From Pelargonium nanum (lineage: Eukaryota; Streptophyta; Magnoliopsida; Geraniales; Geraniaceae), in contig JAYMTF010000275.1 of NCBI GenBank assembly GCA_036897485.1, positions 1-41,429 on the forward strand: a stretch of DNA of 41,429 nucleotides, in the 5' to 3' direction. Position numbers and translations under genes: made by a program. Positions 1-12,200 of this stretch are shown here, one piece after another (the first letter of the stretch is position 1; each line of letters opens with the position of its first letter). The notes under the pieces were generated by a model that searched no databases, was not told where the DNA came from, and saw nothing but the letters and a program-made list of their open reading frames with translations.

Positions 1-29
1 ATTATTATTATTATTATTATTATTATTAT
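1..29. repeat. (ATT)n microsatellite
   Basis: About ten uninterrupted ATT units open the window. It is a simple-sequence repeat and may continue beyond the left edge. Confidence 0.9.
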
Positions 30-639
30 AACTCACTAATTGCATTAAAAAAAACTCAGTAATTACCACTTACCTACCTACCGTCATGTGATTTAATAAA
101 GGGTTTGAATAATTGTAAGGTTGGTGCAAACTTTACCAAATGCATAAACATCAATTTTTAATTTTTTTTTAAAATTATATCATTATTAGGATACGAGCTA
201 TCTGATCTGGCGCTTACTTAATATAAAGTTCTAGTTTCATTAACTATATATGGAGATTTGAGAGTATGGAGAAAGTTACACCCTTATTACGGCTAATGAT
301 TAAACCTTAATGATATTTGTGTGTCCTAAAACATGATAGCTCATGAACTCTACAAACACTCCACATGCATGCTTTTAATTTTTCATGCACTTAATGAAAA
401 ATAGCCTACCCAATTCAATATCTTTAGTCTATAACAAACATTTGTGGACTTTTGTTTTGATGCTTCGATTTGAAGCTATGTGTAATCTCCTTCTGGATTG
501 GTGGCTGCTAACAGCTTGTAATGGATTTTAAGGAAAACAATATTAATGGTAGGCAACTATTTGAATATTTGCTTCAATTCTTGAGTTACTTGTTTTGGAT
601 CATTGACTTTGCTTTCAAAATTAGTGTGTTTGAGTTTAC

Positions 640-930
640 ACATTTTATAATCGTGTCGTATGTATGTTGGAAATTTCCGTCATAGTTAGTAATTGTGTCA
701 TGCTTGTGTTAGACCTCTAAAATACACATACATGATTAATTAGTCTTGTTGTGTCGACACACGCCCAACACGCATACAAAATGTGTTTGTGTTGTGTTTG
801 TGTCGATCGTGATCATATTCAACTGTTCCAACATGCACGATTATTAAACGTGTCGTGATTGCGTTGAGTCGTGTAACACACAATCAATTTTCAACATGAC
901 ACACACATGTACATATTGCCGGCTCTACGT
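640..930. repeat. interspersed CGTGT/ACACG-rich repeat fragment (copy 1)
   Basis: The segment is dense in GTGTCG, CACACG and CGTGTCGTG words and ends in TTGCCGGCTCTA. Similar composition and endings recur at about 32880-33200, 34150-34400 and 39360-39722 (CCCAGCTCT at the last). This suggests an old dispersed family, possibly a non-autonomous DNA element. The boundaries are approximate and the family was not identified. Confidence 0.4.
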
Positions 931-3175
931 ACATATTATCATCCATATATCTTCCCATAAGAGTATTTATGCATGTAAAAGCAGTTGTACATATTTTGTT
1001 TGTGGTTTTACATTTAGTTGTAGGTTGAAGTTAAGACATTTATCAATGTGATAACATGAGCAAAATTAGAAAAATATTGTTTTTTTTTTTTTTTTTTGGA
1101 AATGTTGGACTTCCAAACAGTTTTATGTAAATTTACAGATACATGTATTTGTGGGAGACGGTGAAAGTACATATATGTTAAATACGTATTTATTATGCGA
1201 TTGCAGTGTTTTTAAACTGTCAGCTCCGATACATACATTATCGAAAATGGATATGGAGAAGAGTATTCTTACTACTATTTATAGGACAAACATGGTTTCG
1301 TTTTCAATCTAGTCCTTAAAGTTCAAAGTTCAAAACTATGAGTCCATGTACCAATGGCAATCTATTGTTCTTTGCGGCTAAGCAACATTTCTATCACAAA
1401 CCCATTTGACCTTCTCTTCTTTCCTTTCTTTAAACTTTGCATCAGCCATACATTTCCCAAAATTGGTGCTCACTCTTTTCTGTTTTTTGTTTTTTTGTTC
1501 AACAAAATGTTTTAGAACTAAATTGAAACTAAAATAGATCTGGTCAATTAGATTTCCCAGTAACATGGCTTCCAAAAATATGTATATAGAAAATGGACCC
1601 CTACTTCAAAACATTAATTTGTTGATTGAGTTTCAATAGTATTGACTGAGTAATTTGCTTTCGACATGTTGTGTATGATGCATGTCTTTTTTTTTTTTTC
1701 CTTTTTTAATCGAAAAAGAAATCCTTAGGAGGGGAATATGAGTTTACGAAAAAGTTCACATATGGAAGCGTATAAGCTCACAAAAAACGCACATACAATG
1801 ACACGAACGTAATATGTCAATATGCAAATGTTCGGTATATAGGAAAACAATTATGAGTTTTGTCCATTAGATCTCCATTTGTGCACACGTCTGTATGGTA
1901 ACTGATAAGCTTGTGCACTAGACTTTTCCTTCTTACAATCATCTGCACGTAGCCATAAACCTTCACGCTCGAAATTATGTAAGATAACATTTTTCTACAA
2001 AATCACAAGATTAGAGTTTCTACTTGTTAGTGAAATGAGAAAATCCTCAAATTAACTTTGTAACTTAAACCTTATAATCTAAAACCAAAAGAATTTTCGT
2101 GAGTTAAAATACAATAAAAATTTTAAATAAAAAATAACCCAATAACAAATGAAGCACCAAATTCCAAAACGACTTTCCTAACATGCAATCTATAAGTAAT
2201 TATAAGGTATTCAAGAAGTCTATAAAGCTAGTTAGGCCTACTACGTACTGTCTAACAGTTCAACCCACATTCCTACCGTTACTTCTAAACCACTCACTTT
2301 TGTAGTTTATTTTAAGCATCATACTGCTATCTTTTATATTTATCATAATATTATTTATGAGATGTTGACTACTATATTGTATTAATAATAGCACGAAGAA
2401 AAAACTGAACAATGTATAGTTCGCACACTTATCGCTTACGAAATACACGCATAAATTTTTTTAATTTGTGAGAAAATATAAATGGCTAGAACGACATTTG
2501 TGACACATGTGAAAAGGTTTAGCTGTAAGTTTAGATTCTCTTATCATGTGGAACAAAATCTTAAACAAGGAATCATGGTACAAAACAATAGAATTTTATT
2601 TTAAAACCCCGAAAATAATATAAAAAATGCTTTAAGAAAAATAAATAATCAGAGGCTTGGCTGTTTCAAGGACACGTCTCCTGCAACGGAACTGCTACAG
2701 TTACGGTCACTGTCAACTGTGTGTAGCAGCATATCCCAGAAAAGGAAGGTGAAGTGGACAGAAGCGAATAGAAAGTCGACACGTAATTGATGCTATGTAA
2801 TAACTTTCCTTTTTGGCAGGTCTTTTCTGACGGTGACTTCATGCTATCCTTTGGTTTCTTCCTCAATTTCTTGGTTGGTGCTCTCAATAACCCTACAAAA
2901 TTAATCATTTTTATTATTTGTAAATTACAATTATTTTTATATTTTTTTTTGAAAATATATTTTCTTATTGATAATTTATTTTTCTAGTTTAGACTTTAGA
3001 ATGCTCCTCAAAGAGATGCATATAGTTGATTTAGAATATACTTGACGTTTGTATTCGAATTCGCACACCCGAATTTAGCCTGTCTTGACTAATTTTATGA
3101 GTTGGATTTGTCTTGATAATTTTTAATTTGAGTCGGACAACCCGAATTGTTATCAGAAGCATTATTTAAATAAGA

Positions 3176-3233
3176 TTTCACTTATAAGATGTTTTCCAAA
3201 AATAAAAAAAATAAAAGGTTTTACTTATAAGAT
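3176..3233. repeat. short direct repeat flanking A-rich insert
   Basis: A 15-bp word (3176-3190) recurs at 3219-3233 with one mismatch. Between the copies is a 28-nt A-rich insert. This is one member of the duplication-plus-filler class seen across the window. Confidence 0.6.
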
Positions 3234-5221
3234 TTTTTTAAACCAAACTTGACCCTCCTTTGTAGCTTATTTTAGCAAAACTACAAATCTATTTTTCATT
3301 TAATGTTTTTCACATATTCCCTTTGGGAGTAAAACACAAGTTAACAATAAGAAACATTAAGATTAATAAAACCGAAAGCGATTGAATTTATAGTTTATGC
3401 ATTACAAGTAACAATTTAGTAAAGTCGTGCACGATTATATATTGTGATCATATCTTATTATATATATAGTTCAATTTTTTGAGTAGTTGCACATTAACTT
3501 AATTAAATAATATATTTATCAATAAAATCTACTATTTCTAGTAGTAAATAACTGTTTTATTTGATTAACTAAATACATCACCCAATAGATATTATAACTT
3601 GAAGTACTTATTATTATCATTCAATTATAGAACATATATTTTAACCATTATTGAATCAAAAATATGTATCATCCATGGCCTCAAACAAGGAAGAAAATGA
3701 TTCTAAATTAAGAAAATGGAGATTATGTATAAGTAGAAGAAATAGTACTAATTGCAAATATAGAACCCAGTAGTACAATAAATTGCCATCTCATCAATTT
3801 ATGCAATGTCCTGCAACAAGATGGACTCATCTTGTCTCTCTATGTTTAGCCAATATCACCAATTTGTGGTAACCTACATGGTTGCAAATTAATATGTTAG
3901 CTTTTTCTAGTTGTACTTGGTAGATAAGAAATGTAATGTGTAGAACCCACCATGTCATTGCTAAGATACTTTTGTGTTTTCTTTTGTTTTCTCACTTCTT
4001 GGCAATATAGACTTCTTTTGGTCACAATTGAAGTTCAATGGTGAAATGAGTTATATGCTCAATATTATTATGATCTAGAAAAGAAAATAATATTAAAAAA
4101 TTTATAAGCTGAGATCAAACACAAAAACAATGATATATAGATGTCACCTCACGATTATTATGGACAAGCACAGAACACCCGTCCGAATCCATTTCATTTT
4201 TACCTTGGTTAAGTCACATACAACTACTTTTTAGCAGAGACATCTTGCTTTCTTTTAATTATATTTTTACAGCCGCGATCTCATATTTTTTAATCAATTT
4301 TATATTATACTTCTTATGTCCAAAACTAATGTCATATTTTCTGTTTTGTGAAAATTAATAAAACTTGAATAAAATCTAATTCCATCAAAACAACCTCAAA
4401 GTGCAAACAATTTGTCAACCTGTTTATCTTAAGCCAAACTAGTTTCAACCTAATCTATCAACATAAGCTTCTGAGCCCTCAAATTTTTTAGCTCAGTAGC
4501 CTTACACATTTAGCGTAACTAATCGATCCATCTCCTGGACCACAGAATGACAGAAACTCAAATATCTAGCCAAACAAACAAACATTATCTATTTATTCAT
4601 ACTATTTACCCACTTTAATCCTACACAACTACGTGTTTAGTGTTTCACATTATCTTCTTATGTTATACTGTAAATTGCGTGCACAAACGAGTTTACAATA
4701 TTTATTTTATTTCACACTTTAGCGTCAAATAAAAAATAGAAGAAAAAGAACACACAAAAGTCTAATGAAAGCTATTGATGTGGACAAAACAATATGTATT
4801 GTTTCTTTCAACGAACCAATGGGTTCTCCAATCCCATGCCTATTAAGTTGGGACCATTTTGGATCAACCAACAATACTCATTTTCTCAAGACTTGGAGCT
4901 CATTGTTACATTACAACACAAATTGTGAAAACGAGTGAAATTGAAATGACAGACACACCCCTTTCTGGTAATATTCCAACCCTTCAGGGGCATAACCGTC
5001 ACAGAAAAAAATGGTAATTTGACATAGTACCAAGGGCTCCAGTGGACAAGTATATGTAATGAATTACAGATTTTAAGGTTGGATTTTGACCAATGTAGTG
5101 GTTTTGTAATAGAAAAAAAAGAAAAGTTGGTTACATAGTTTTGTCTTCTCTGTACTGATAATTTTTTAGATTTTAGCTCTAATTAGGGTTAGCTTGTTTT
5201 GAATATTTGGATTTCAATTTT

Positions 5222-5517
5222 ATCGGTTTGTAGCCGGTTTTGATATGACATGTCATCATGCCACTTACAATTTTAGACCACGTCAGCAATACACGTCAGA
5301 CTCCAACTATGATAGATGGAACGACAACGTCTTATTTTATGTTTTTTAAGGTAGGAACGCCAAAAACGATGTCGTTCCGGTTATGGTTACCTCAAAAATG
5401 AAATGTTTTCATTCCATTAATCACAGCTGAAGGCTGACATGAACTAAAATTTTAGGTGACATGATGATGATGTGTCATCTTAAGCTGACGTGACATCAAA
5501 ACCAGCTACAACCGGTA
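5222..5517. mobile_element. foldback / MITE-like element
   Basis: The left arm (about 5224-5288, with GTAGCCGGTTTTGAT and a TGACATGTCATCATG core) is an imperfect inverted copy of the right arm (about 5455-5517, ending CAAAACCAGCTACAACCGG). The interior holds an AACGATGTCGTT motif that I associate with small plant DNA elements. There is no coding capacity. The ends and class (perhaps Mutator-related) are inferred, and no clean target duplication was established. Confidence 0.5.
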
Positions 5518-5743
5518 ACGTAGGTTTAATATTATAGTCCAATAGCTCAAACCATACTACACCCTAAGTAGTAGATCTGTAAAAATGACCAAATTGGTCT
5601 CCGACAGTAATCCTAGGTGACATGATGATAACGTGTAATCTTAAGCTGACGTGACACATCAAAACCGACTACAACCAGTAACGTAGGTTTAATAGTAGAG
5701 TTCAACTGTTCAAGAGCTCAAACCATGCTAAACCTTAAGTAGG
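5454..5743 (+). repeat. direct duplication of the foldback right arm
   Basis: The segment 5454-5572 (right arm plus flank) is repeated at 5615-5743. Shared landmarks in the same order are AGGTGACATGATGAT, CTTAAGCTGACGTGACA, GTAACGTAGGTTTAAT and GCTCAAACCAT. The two copies have diverged by substitutions and small indels. The array lies directly upstream of the SEP promoter. Confidence 0.75.
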
Positions 5744-5929
5744 TTTTAACATGACATTAAAATAAAATAAAAAATAAATTAATTACACCGGCAAAGCAGT
5801 AATAAAATGCGATTGCGCAATTAATATTGGCAAGCAAAGGAGCTAAACTCAGCTGTTGGGAAGGTGACAGCTAAGCGATGAAAGAGGAGAAACCAGATTA
5901 TGCAATACAAAAAAGCAAGTTTCTGGTTT

Positions 5930-6224
5930 CAACTTTTTCTCTCTCTAAAACAGTACTATAACCTAAGACATAGCAGTAGTAGCTAAGCCAAAACCACACC
6001 CACAAAAAAGGGAGCAATTCTTTACCCTAGAGAACAAGGAGAGGGAGGTTGTGGTAGTAGTGCTCAAGAAGAAGTTGGTAATTAGGCTTGTGAGAAACAT
6101 ATACAAATATGGATAGATTTTTGTGTTTGTGTTATCATAACTAAAAACTAATTATAAAAAAAGAAGAAGAGATCAAGTGATCATCTTAATTTAATCAATA
6201 TTTTAGTAATTTATATATATAGAA
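5930..6224 (+). promoter_or_regulatory. SEP promoter-proximal and 5' leader region
   Basis: A pyrimidine patch (CTTTTTCTCTCTCT, about 5932-5946) of the kind found near plant transcription starts precedes a purine-rich leader up to the ATG at 6225. No convincing TATA box was fixed. The leader length is inferred and needs cap-site data. Confidence 0.4.
6109..6144 (+). CDS. possible uORF in the SEP leader (11 aa)
   Basis: An ATG at 6109 in favourable context (A at -3, G at +4) opens an 11-codon frame, MDRFLCLCYHN, ending in TAA 80 bp before the MADS start. If transcription starts upstream of it, the uORF could dampen translation of the main frame. The peptide resembles nothing known to me, and its presence in the mRNA is inferred. 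Confidence 0.35.
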   Translation: MDRFLCLCYHN

Positions 6225-9200
6225 ATGGGTAGAGGGAGGGTTGAGCTGAAGAGGATTGAGAACAAGATTAATAGGCAAGTGACATTTGCCAAGAGGAGGA
6301 ATGGGTTGTTGAAGAAGGCCTATGAGCTCTCTGTGCTCTGTGATGCTGAGGTTGCTCTCATCATCTTCTCTAACCGTGGCAAGCTCTATGAGTTCTGCAG
6401 CACCTCTAGGTATGCTCAAGTTTATATTTTTTTTTTCGTTTTGATCATGACCCATGTCTTGATTTTTTGTTTATTTGTGTTTTTGGCTCATGGGTTTTGG
6501 ATCTTTGGTGTTTTTGGGTGTGGGTTTTGTCTGATCTTGGTGTTTGTTGGTTGTTTCTCTGTGTTTGATGATCCTCTTCGTTCTTGTTCTGGGTTTTTTT
6601 AGTTTATGAGAGATCTGAAAAATTCAAGAAAATTGCTTTGTATGATCATAAAACTTACAAGAAAGGATTTTTTTTGTTCTTTTTTGCCCATGAGGGCAAG
6701 GGTTTCATGTAAAAAGCCTTCAATCTTCTTCTTCTTCTTCATTTTTCTCTGGGTGAAATCTATAGAGGTTATATATGAGTTCAGAAACCCATGAAAGATT
6801 CTGGGTTTTCTTTGAAATTTGAATATCATCTATTTGTTGCTTCAGCTGAAGAAAATTATACAAATAGTACTCTGTCATGTAGGAGTAATTGTGTTGTGAC
6901 GAAGGAGACGATAAGATATATATTCAATGATTTTACTGTGATTTGATTTTAATTCATGTGAACTTGTAAAATAGTACAAGAATCAGTATATTATATTATT
7001 ATAAACTGAGAGATTATGTTTCCAAGGAGAAAAAAATGATTAATCATACATTATAAAGCTGATACCTTAATTTCATTACTGGTGATTATCATGCATGCTT
7101 TTGCAAGCTTAATGCTAAGGCTATGTTTTCCTTTAAAGTTTTATGAAAATAGTGATTTTGATCCTCCAATTGTTTTAAGCTTTTGTGTGGCCAACACTTG
7201 GTGTTCATGTGTTGGTTGGTTTTGTACATCTGCATTCAAGTTTTTTCTAATTAATTTTGATTTATGTATACATATATATTACAAGACTTGAAAGTTTTCC
7301 TGAAGTTGCTATTAATCTATTACTTCCTTTCATAAGAGTTTGCCATGTTTTCTTGCATTTAGAATTTTCTATGTATCCTCCTTATATATGTCATGATTTA
7401 TGAATTAATTTGTTTCCTATTTTTGATCAATTACCTTACCTTCTGCTCTTATGCAACACATAAAATGATAAAATTAGCATAAGGTACATATAGCAACTAT
7501 TTGTTGTTGTCCCCTTTGACTCTCTCTAAGTTTGTGACCTTTTCCAAAGCCAATCACAGAGTATCCAAGCATTTTCACACATATTTCCTTTCCCATACTC
7601 TGGAAAATTTATTTCAAATTTCAAATATAATTTCAAAAACAACCTTTCACTCCAATGCAAGAAAGATAGATATTTTTTTATGATTGGCTAAGATGTATGT
7701 AATTATATTAATAAACTCAGGTTCCCAAGTTGGAAACAAGAGTGTGATTACAAGAAGGAAGTACACAATCCCGTAAAAGATTCAATTGAGAACAACGAGT
7801 GCATAAATGCAAGAAATATAAGTAGTTTGGGCTTCCCGGTTTCTAAAAATAAGTAGTGGGTTATTAACTTTTAGGTGACAACTTAAGTGGCTTATAAGAG
7901 ACGGATTTTGATATGAGAGACAACTTTTGCCGTCTCCTAGAATGGCAATTCTTGTAGAGCTTCTTTACCTATCTGTTCCCCACATTGTTCCAAGTCTAAT
8001 GCTTTTCCTTCCTGTTTCCATTCATACTCCCCTAGCTCATCCCTTCTCTACTGAAAGATCTAAAGCTGGAAAAGGTTGAGCCATTTGTTAGCTTCTTGGT
8101 GCACTGTCCCCAAACGTTAAGAAGTCTTTTTGTATAGGCTATATAGTTGATCATTTGCTATGTTTGTAGCTTTTGTCACTCTCTTCCCCCTTGTTCTTCT
8201 ATTACCACTATATTATGAAACATGGGAGTACTTAATTCAAGAACCAAAAGAAGTTCCATCTATTCACTTAATATCTCAAGTTTAGGTGGTGTTGCTTGCT
8301 TGCATTTAGTCTTAGACAAGCTTTAGGCTTGAGAATGTCACCACTGGCAAATGCTTTATTGATCTGAATATTTTTTGGGATAGCTGTTTGTTCATCAAGG
8401 GATTCAATGGGACTATGAGTGTGCTAACTACATTGGATCCATTAATGCATTCTTTTAGTTCGCTATTGCTCATACCCACTTTGTTCTTGCTATTCTCCTT
8501 CTTTCCTGCAGTATGTACTTGGTTTTTTCCCTCTCGAAAAACTTTAATTATACAAATACTTTCGCTGATAAAAACAAAATCATCTACATACATCTCAATC
8601 TTTTCTTCTTCTTGTGCCTAAGTTTTCAAATGAGCTTCTTTGGCTTATTAGAAACTATGCATGTATGATTTTATTATTTTTGTATATTGTTTTATTTGTT
8701 TGAAGTTTCAATGTTAAGGTTCTACTTTTTGAACAAAGCTTCTTTTTATTTTGGGAATTATCTCTCCTTCTGATGGGTTCTGTGCCCTATATTATCACTA
8801 ATTTCTACTCTTTGAATTTCTGATCCCATATGACAGTATTGGTATCAAGAACCTATCTCAAATTGTTTTCATAATTTACTGGTACAAAAAAGATAGTTGA
8901 TAAATTCCTAATAATTTTGATAATCAGTCTATATATAGTTAGAAGAGATATTTCACTCTCCTAGTATGCATTCAGTAGATTCAAGCACAGGTAATTGAAG
9001 ATGATATTTTCTATACCAAAATATGCATTTATTTTCATAATCAATGCTCAGCATGCCATTTTGAACAGAATAGTTGCAGGGTCAAGAGCTCCAATACTGC
9101 AGCTTGGAAAAAGATCTGAGTCATGAATAGTAGTTTAAAGAGGTTAAAGTAACAATTTTGAAAGAAAAGTTAACATGGTACAAAGAAAGAATTAAATAAA

Positions 9201-12200
9201 GAAAAAGATAGAAAACAAGGGGCAAAGAAGAAAGAAGTGTGTAGCTTCTTTTCATCTCATGCATTGTCTTTAAATTCAACATTGTTTAATGTTTTATGTC
9301 TTATTCACCTCCTTCCGACCATGCCAACATTTCGTCACTTGAACTAAAAGATAATGTCTTTTAACTCCTTATGAGTTAACAATAATTTTTCTACTTTGTG
9401 ATCTTTAATTACAAATTCAGAAAAACAATTTCTCTATAAATTAGAGGTAAGGATGTTTACAAAAATGACTCTCCAAACCATGCAATGGTGGGAGCCCGGT
9501 GTACTAGGTGAGAAAGTTGTACCAAAACTTGCACTTTAGAGTTGTTCACTCATGTATATATATATAGGTCATATGCTGGTGCTATTACACAATTTTTTAT
9601 AAGCAATGTATTATTATATTAAAAAATACATAGATCATAACTAGGTACTAACAAAACTAGGAATGCTTTTGGTATCTGAGTTGGGTCATTCCTAAGTGAA
9701 AGAACTTCTGAATATATTATCCTCAGATGAAACTAATGGGTCAAGAAAATGGATAAGATCACATGTTTGGTTTATTTGATAAATGGAAATGTGCCTCCTT
9801 TAGATTTGATTTGATGTAAAGCACTTTGCTGGAAATTAAGGCACAAGTGTGACTTTGAAGGATCTGAAGATCACATTTCATGACATGAAAGGCATAAGAG
9901 ATTTAAAGGAGTTTGCTCACTGCACACTTCCTGGATTCTGTTGCTCTTCTTCCACTTCTCTTTTTTGGATTTAACTTTGCATTTTAGAAAACACTATATA
10001 TGTATGGTGCCCTAGTGGTCTATCCTTTTTGTAGCACCCTAGACATGCAATCTCTTGCATTCATGTTCTCGGTGTTTTTGAGCTTTACTTGTTATATAAA
10101 AAAGTTATAAGTACTCACTCCGTCCTAAAATGAATGTCATTTCTATCCCAATATGAGTGTTCACTTTTCATTTTCAGAAACTTAGTTATGTATGAAGCCT
10201 CAATAGTATACTTATAATAAATTAGTTAATATCCATAAAATTTGTTACAACACGTGTCATTAGGATACAATGGAGAAAATGTAGCAAACTAACATCTACT
10301 TCATTTCTCTCAAAATGGAAACTTATAATCATTGTGAGATGCAAAGAGCAAAATAACTCAGCATAATTTGAGTAGAATTCAAAAGAGTTGTTCATGAGGA
10401 AATATATATTTTAAATGTAAATTCTGTATTATTAGTATAAAACCATATGCATATTGATATGCAAGCATATGAAAAAATTTGCACAATGTTTGGCAAAAGG
10501 GGACTCTTATACCATGTCTGATAAAAAGTGATTTATAACTATAATCATTATTTCTATTGTTATGAAACTTATCAGTTACTATGACAGGAGATTTGGAAGT
10601 AACCTTTATAGCTTCCTATGCTTTTTAGTGAAAAAATTATTTTTATCTTCAAATTATTATTACTAGGTTTAGCTAATATATATATATACCCTCCAGCTCA
10701 AGTCCATTCTTTTTTATTTATTTCAAATGAGTACACTTTTGTTAAAACTTGTTATAACAAAGTCATATATATAAGGGCACACGAAGTAATGAAATCGTTC
10801 TTAATTTTTCTAAAAACTGAAGCTGTTATTTTGTGTTGCTTCACTTCTATAACTATAGTTAATATCTTTCCATTTTACTTCTCACCAGATAGACAACATG
10901 TCTTCGATTCTTTGTGGTTGATGTGTGAATAAACATTTGTTCTGTGAGATATATTTGTACCATCCAATAGGAAACAAAGTTCTATAAATAAATTTTTGTA
11001 CCTGGTTTTGAAATCATTTTTGTAGCATGGCGAAGACGCTGGAGAGGTATCAAAAATGCAGCTATGGATCATTGGATGCAAGCCAACCGGCGGAGGAGAT
11101 GCAGGTTACTATTAATATACTACTCTTATTGTCTGTGTCCTTTGTGCACTTAAGTTTACCTTCATATACATGTATAGGTGCACAAAGTACAAAGTTTATA
11201 AAACTTTTTCAATGTTCATCGAGATTAGTTTTCTATGCTCGTCTAGGCATTTTCATATAATCAGTCTATATTATATCTACTGTTCCTAGTAACTTCACAA
11301 ACTTAGCCTTTATCTGAGCTAAATATTGAGTTACATATCACTATTCAGCTATATTGCTGAAAGTTATAACATAGGAGGATAGTTAGAGCTCATCTAAACA
11401 TGCTTTTCTTCTTAGGATGAAAAATGCAAGTCATGAATAAAGACTATCTTGGGGACAGTTTCTTGTTCTTTTAGGTCACATATTTGTATTCTATTGCTTT
11501 TTGCAAAACATCCATACCTTGATAGTCTCTTTGGTAATATGAACTTTTGTCATGCAAACAGAGAAGCTACCAGGAATATCTGAAGCTAAAAGCGAAAGTT
11601 GAGGTTCTACAACGTACGCAGAGGTAAGTTAATGCTCATAGTTTACATTAGTTTGATTTTGCATTGTATAGCATGGCTTTCATATTCAAATTACTACATT
11701 GCAGCAAAGCAAGTAACATTATTTCCTTAAAAATCTAACTGTCTATTTGTAGAAATCTTCTTGGAGAAGACTTGGGGGATTTGGGAACGAAGGAGCTTGT
11801 TCAGCTTGAGCATCAGCTGGACTCAACATTGAAGCAAATCAGATCCACAAAGGTATGTGTGTGTGTGTGTATATATAATAGAATGATGATATAAATATAT
11901 ATATACACACATGAAAAGTCTAAATGTTCATGTAAGAAGCTAGCTTCATCTGAAAAGTTCCTTATTATGTTGCTCGACTCTAATCATGCAATGACTTAAT
12001 GCTTCGTTTGTCGAAAATATCATATTACTCATAGTTGGAACCTTTGATGCTTCATTTGTCCAAAAGAAATCATATTACTCATAGTTGGAATGTTTGATGT
12101 ACCACCAATGAAAATAATCTTCCAAGGATTGTATCTAGTAGTTGTATCTATATTAATATTCATAATAATATAATTATTGAATAAACAATCTCAAAATCTT

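Larger units (their letters stand above)
30..5220. other. gene-free upstream intergenic DNA
   Basis: No open frame longer than about 80 codons, no recognisable protein motif and no plausible exon chain was seen on either strand. The stretch is AT-rich with homopolymer runs (a T run near 1079-1097) and a CACA/GTGT-rich repeat fragment at about 640-930. One perfect CArg-type box (CCAAAATTGG) lies at 1457-1466, which is 4.8 kb upstream of the first MADS gene, and its use is unknown. Confidence 0.7.

Noticed and set aside
2660..2910. possible exon in the 80-codon antisense frame with a GC-richer core
   Set aside because: No recognisable protein motif, no splice partners and no promoter evidence.
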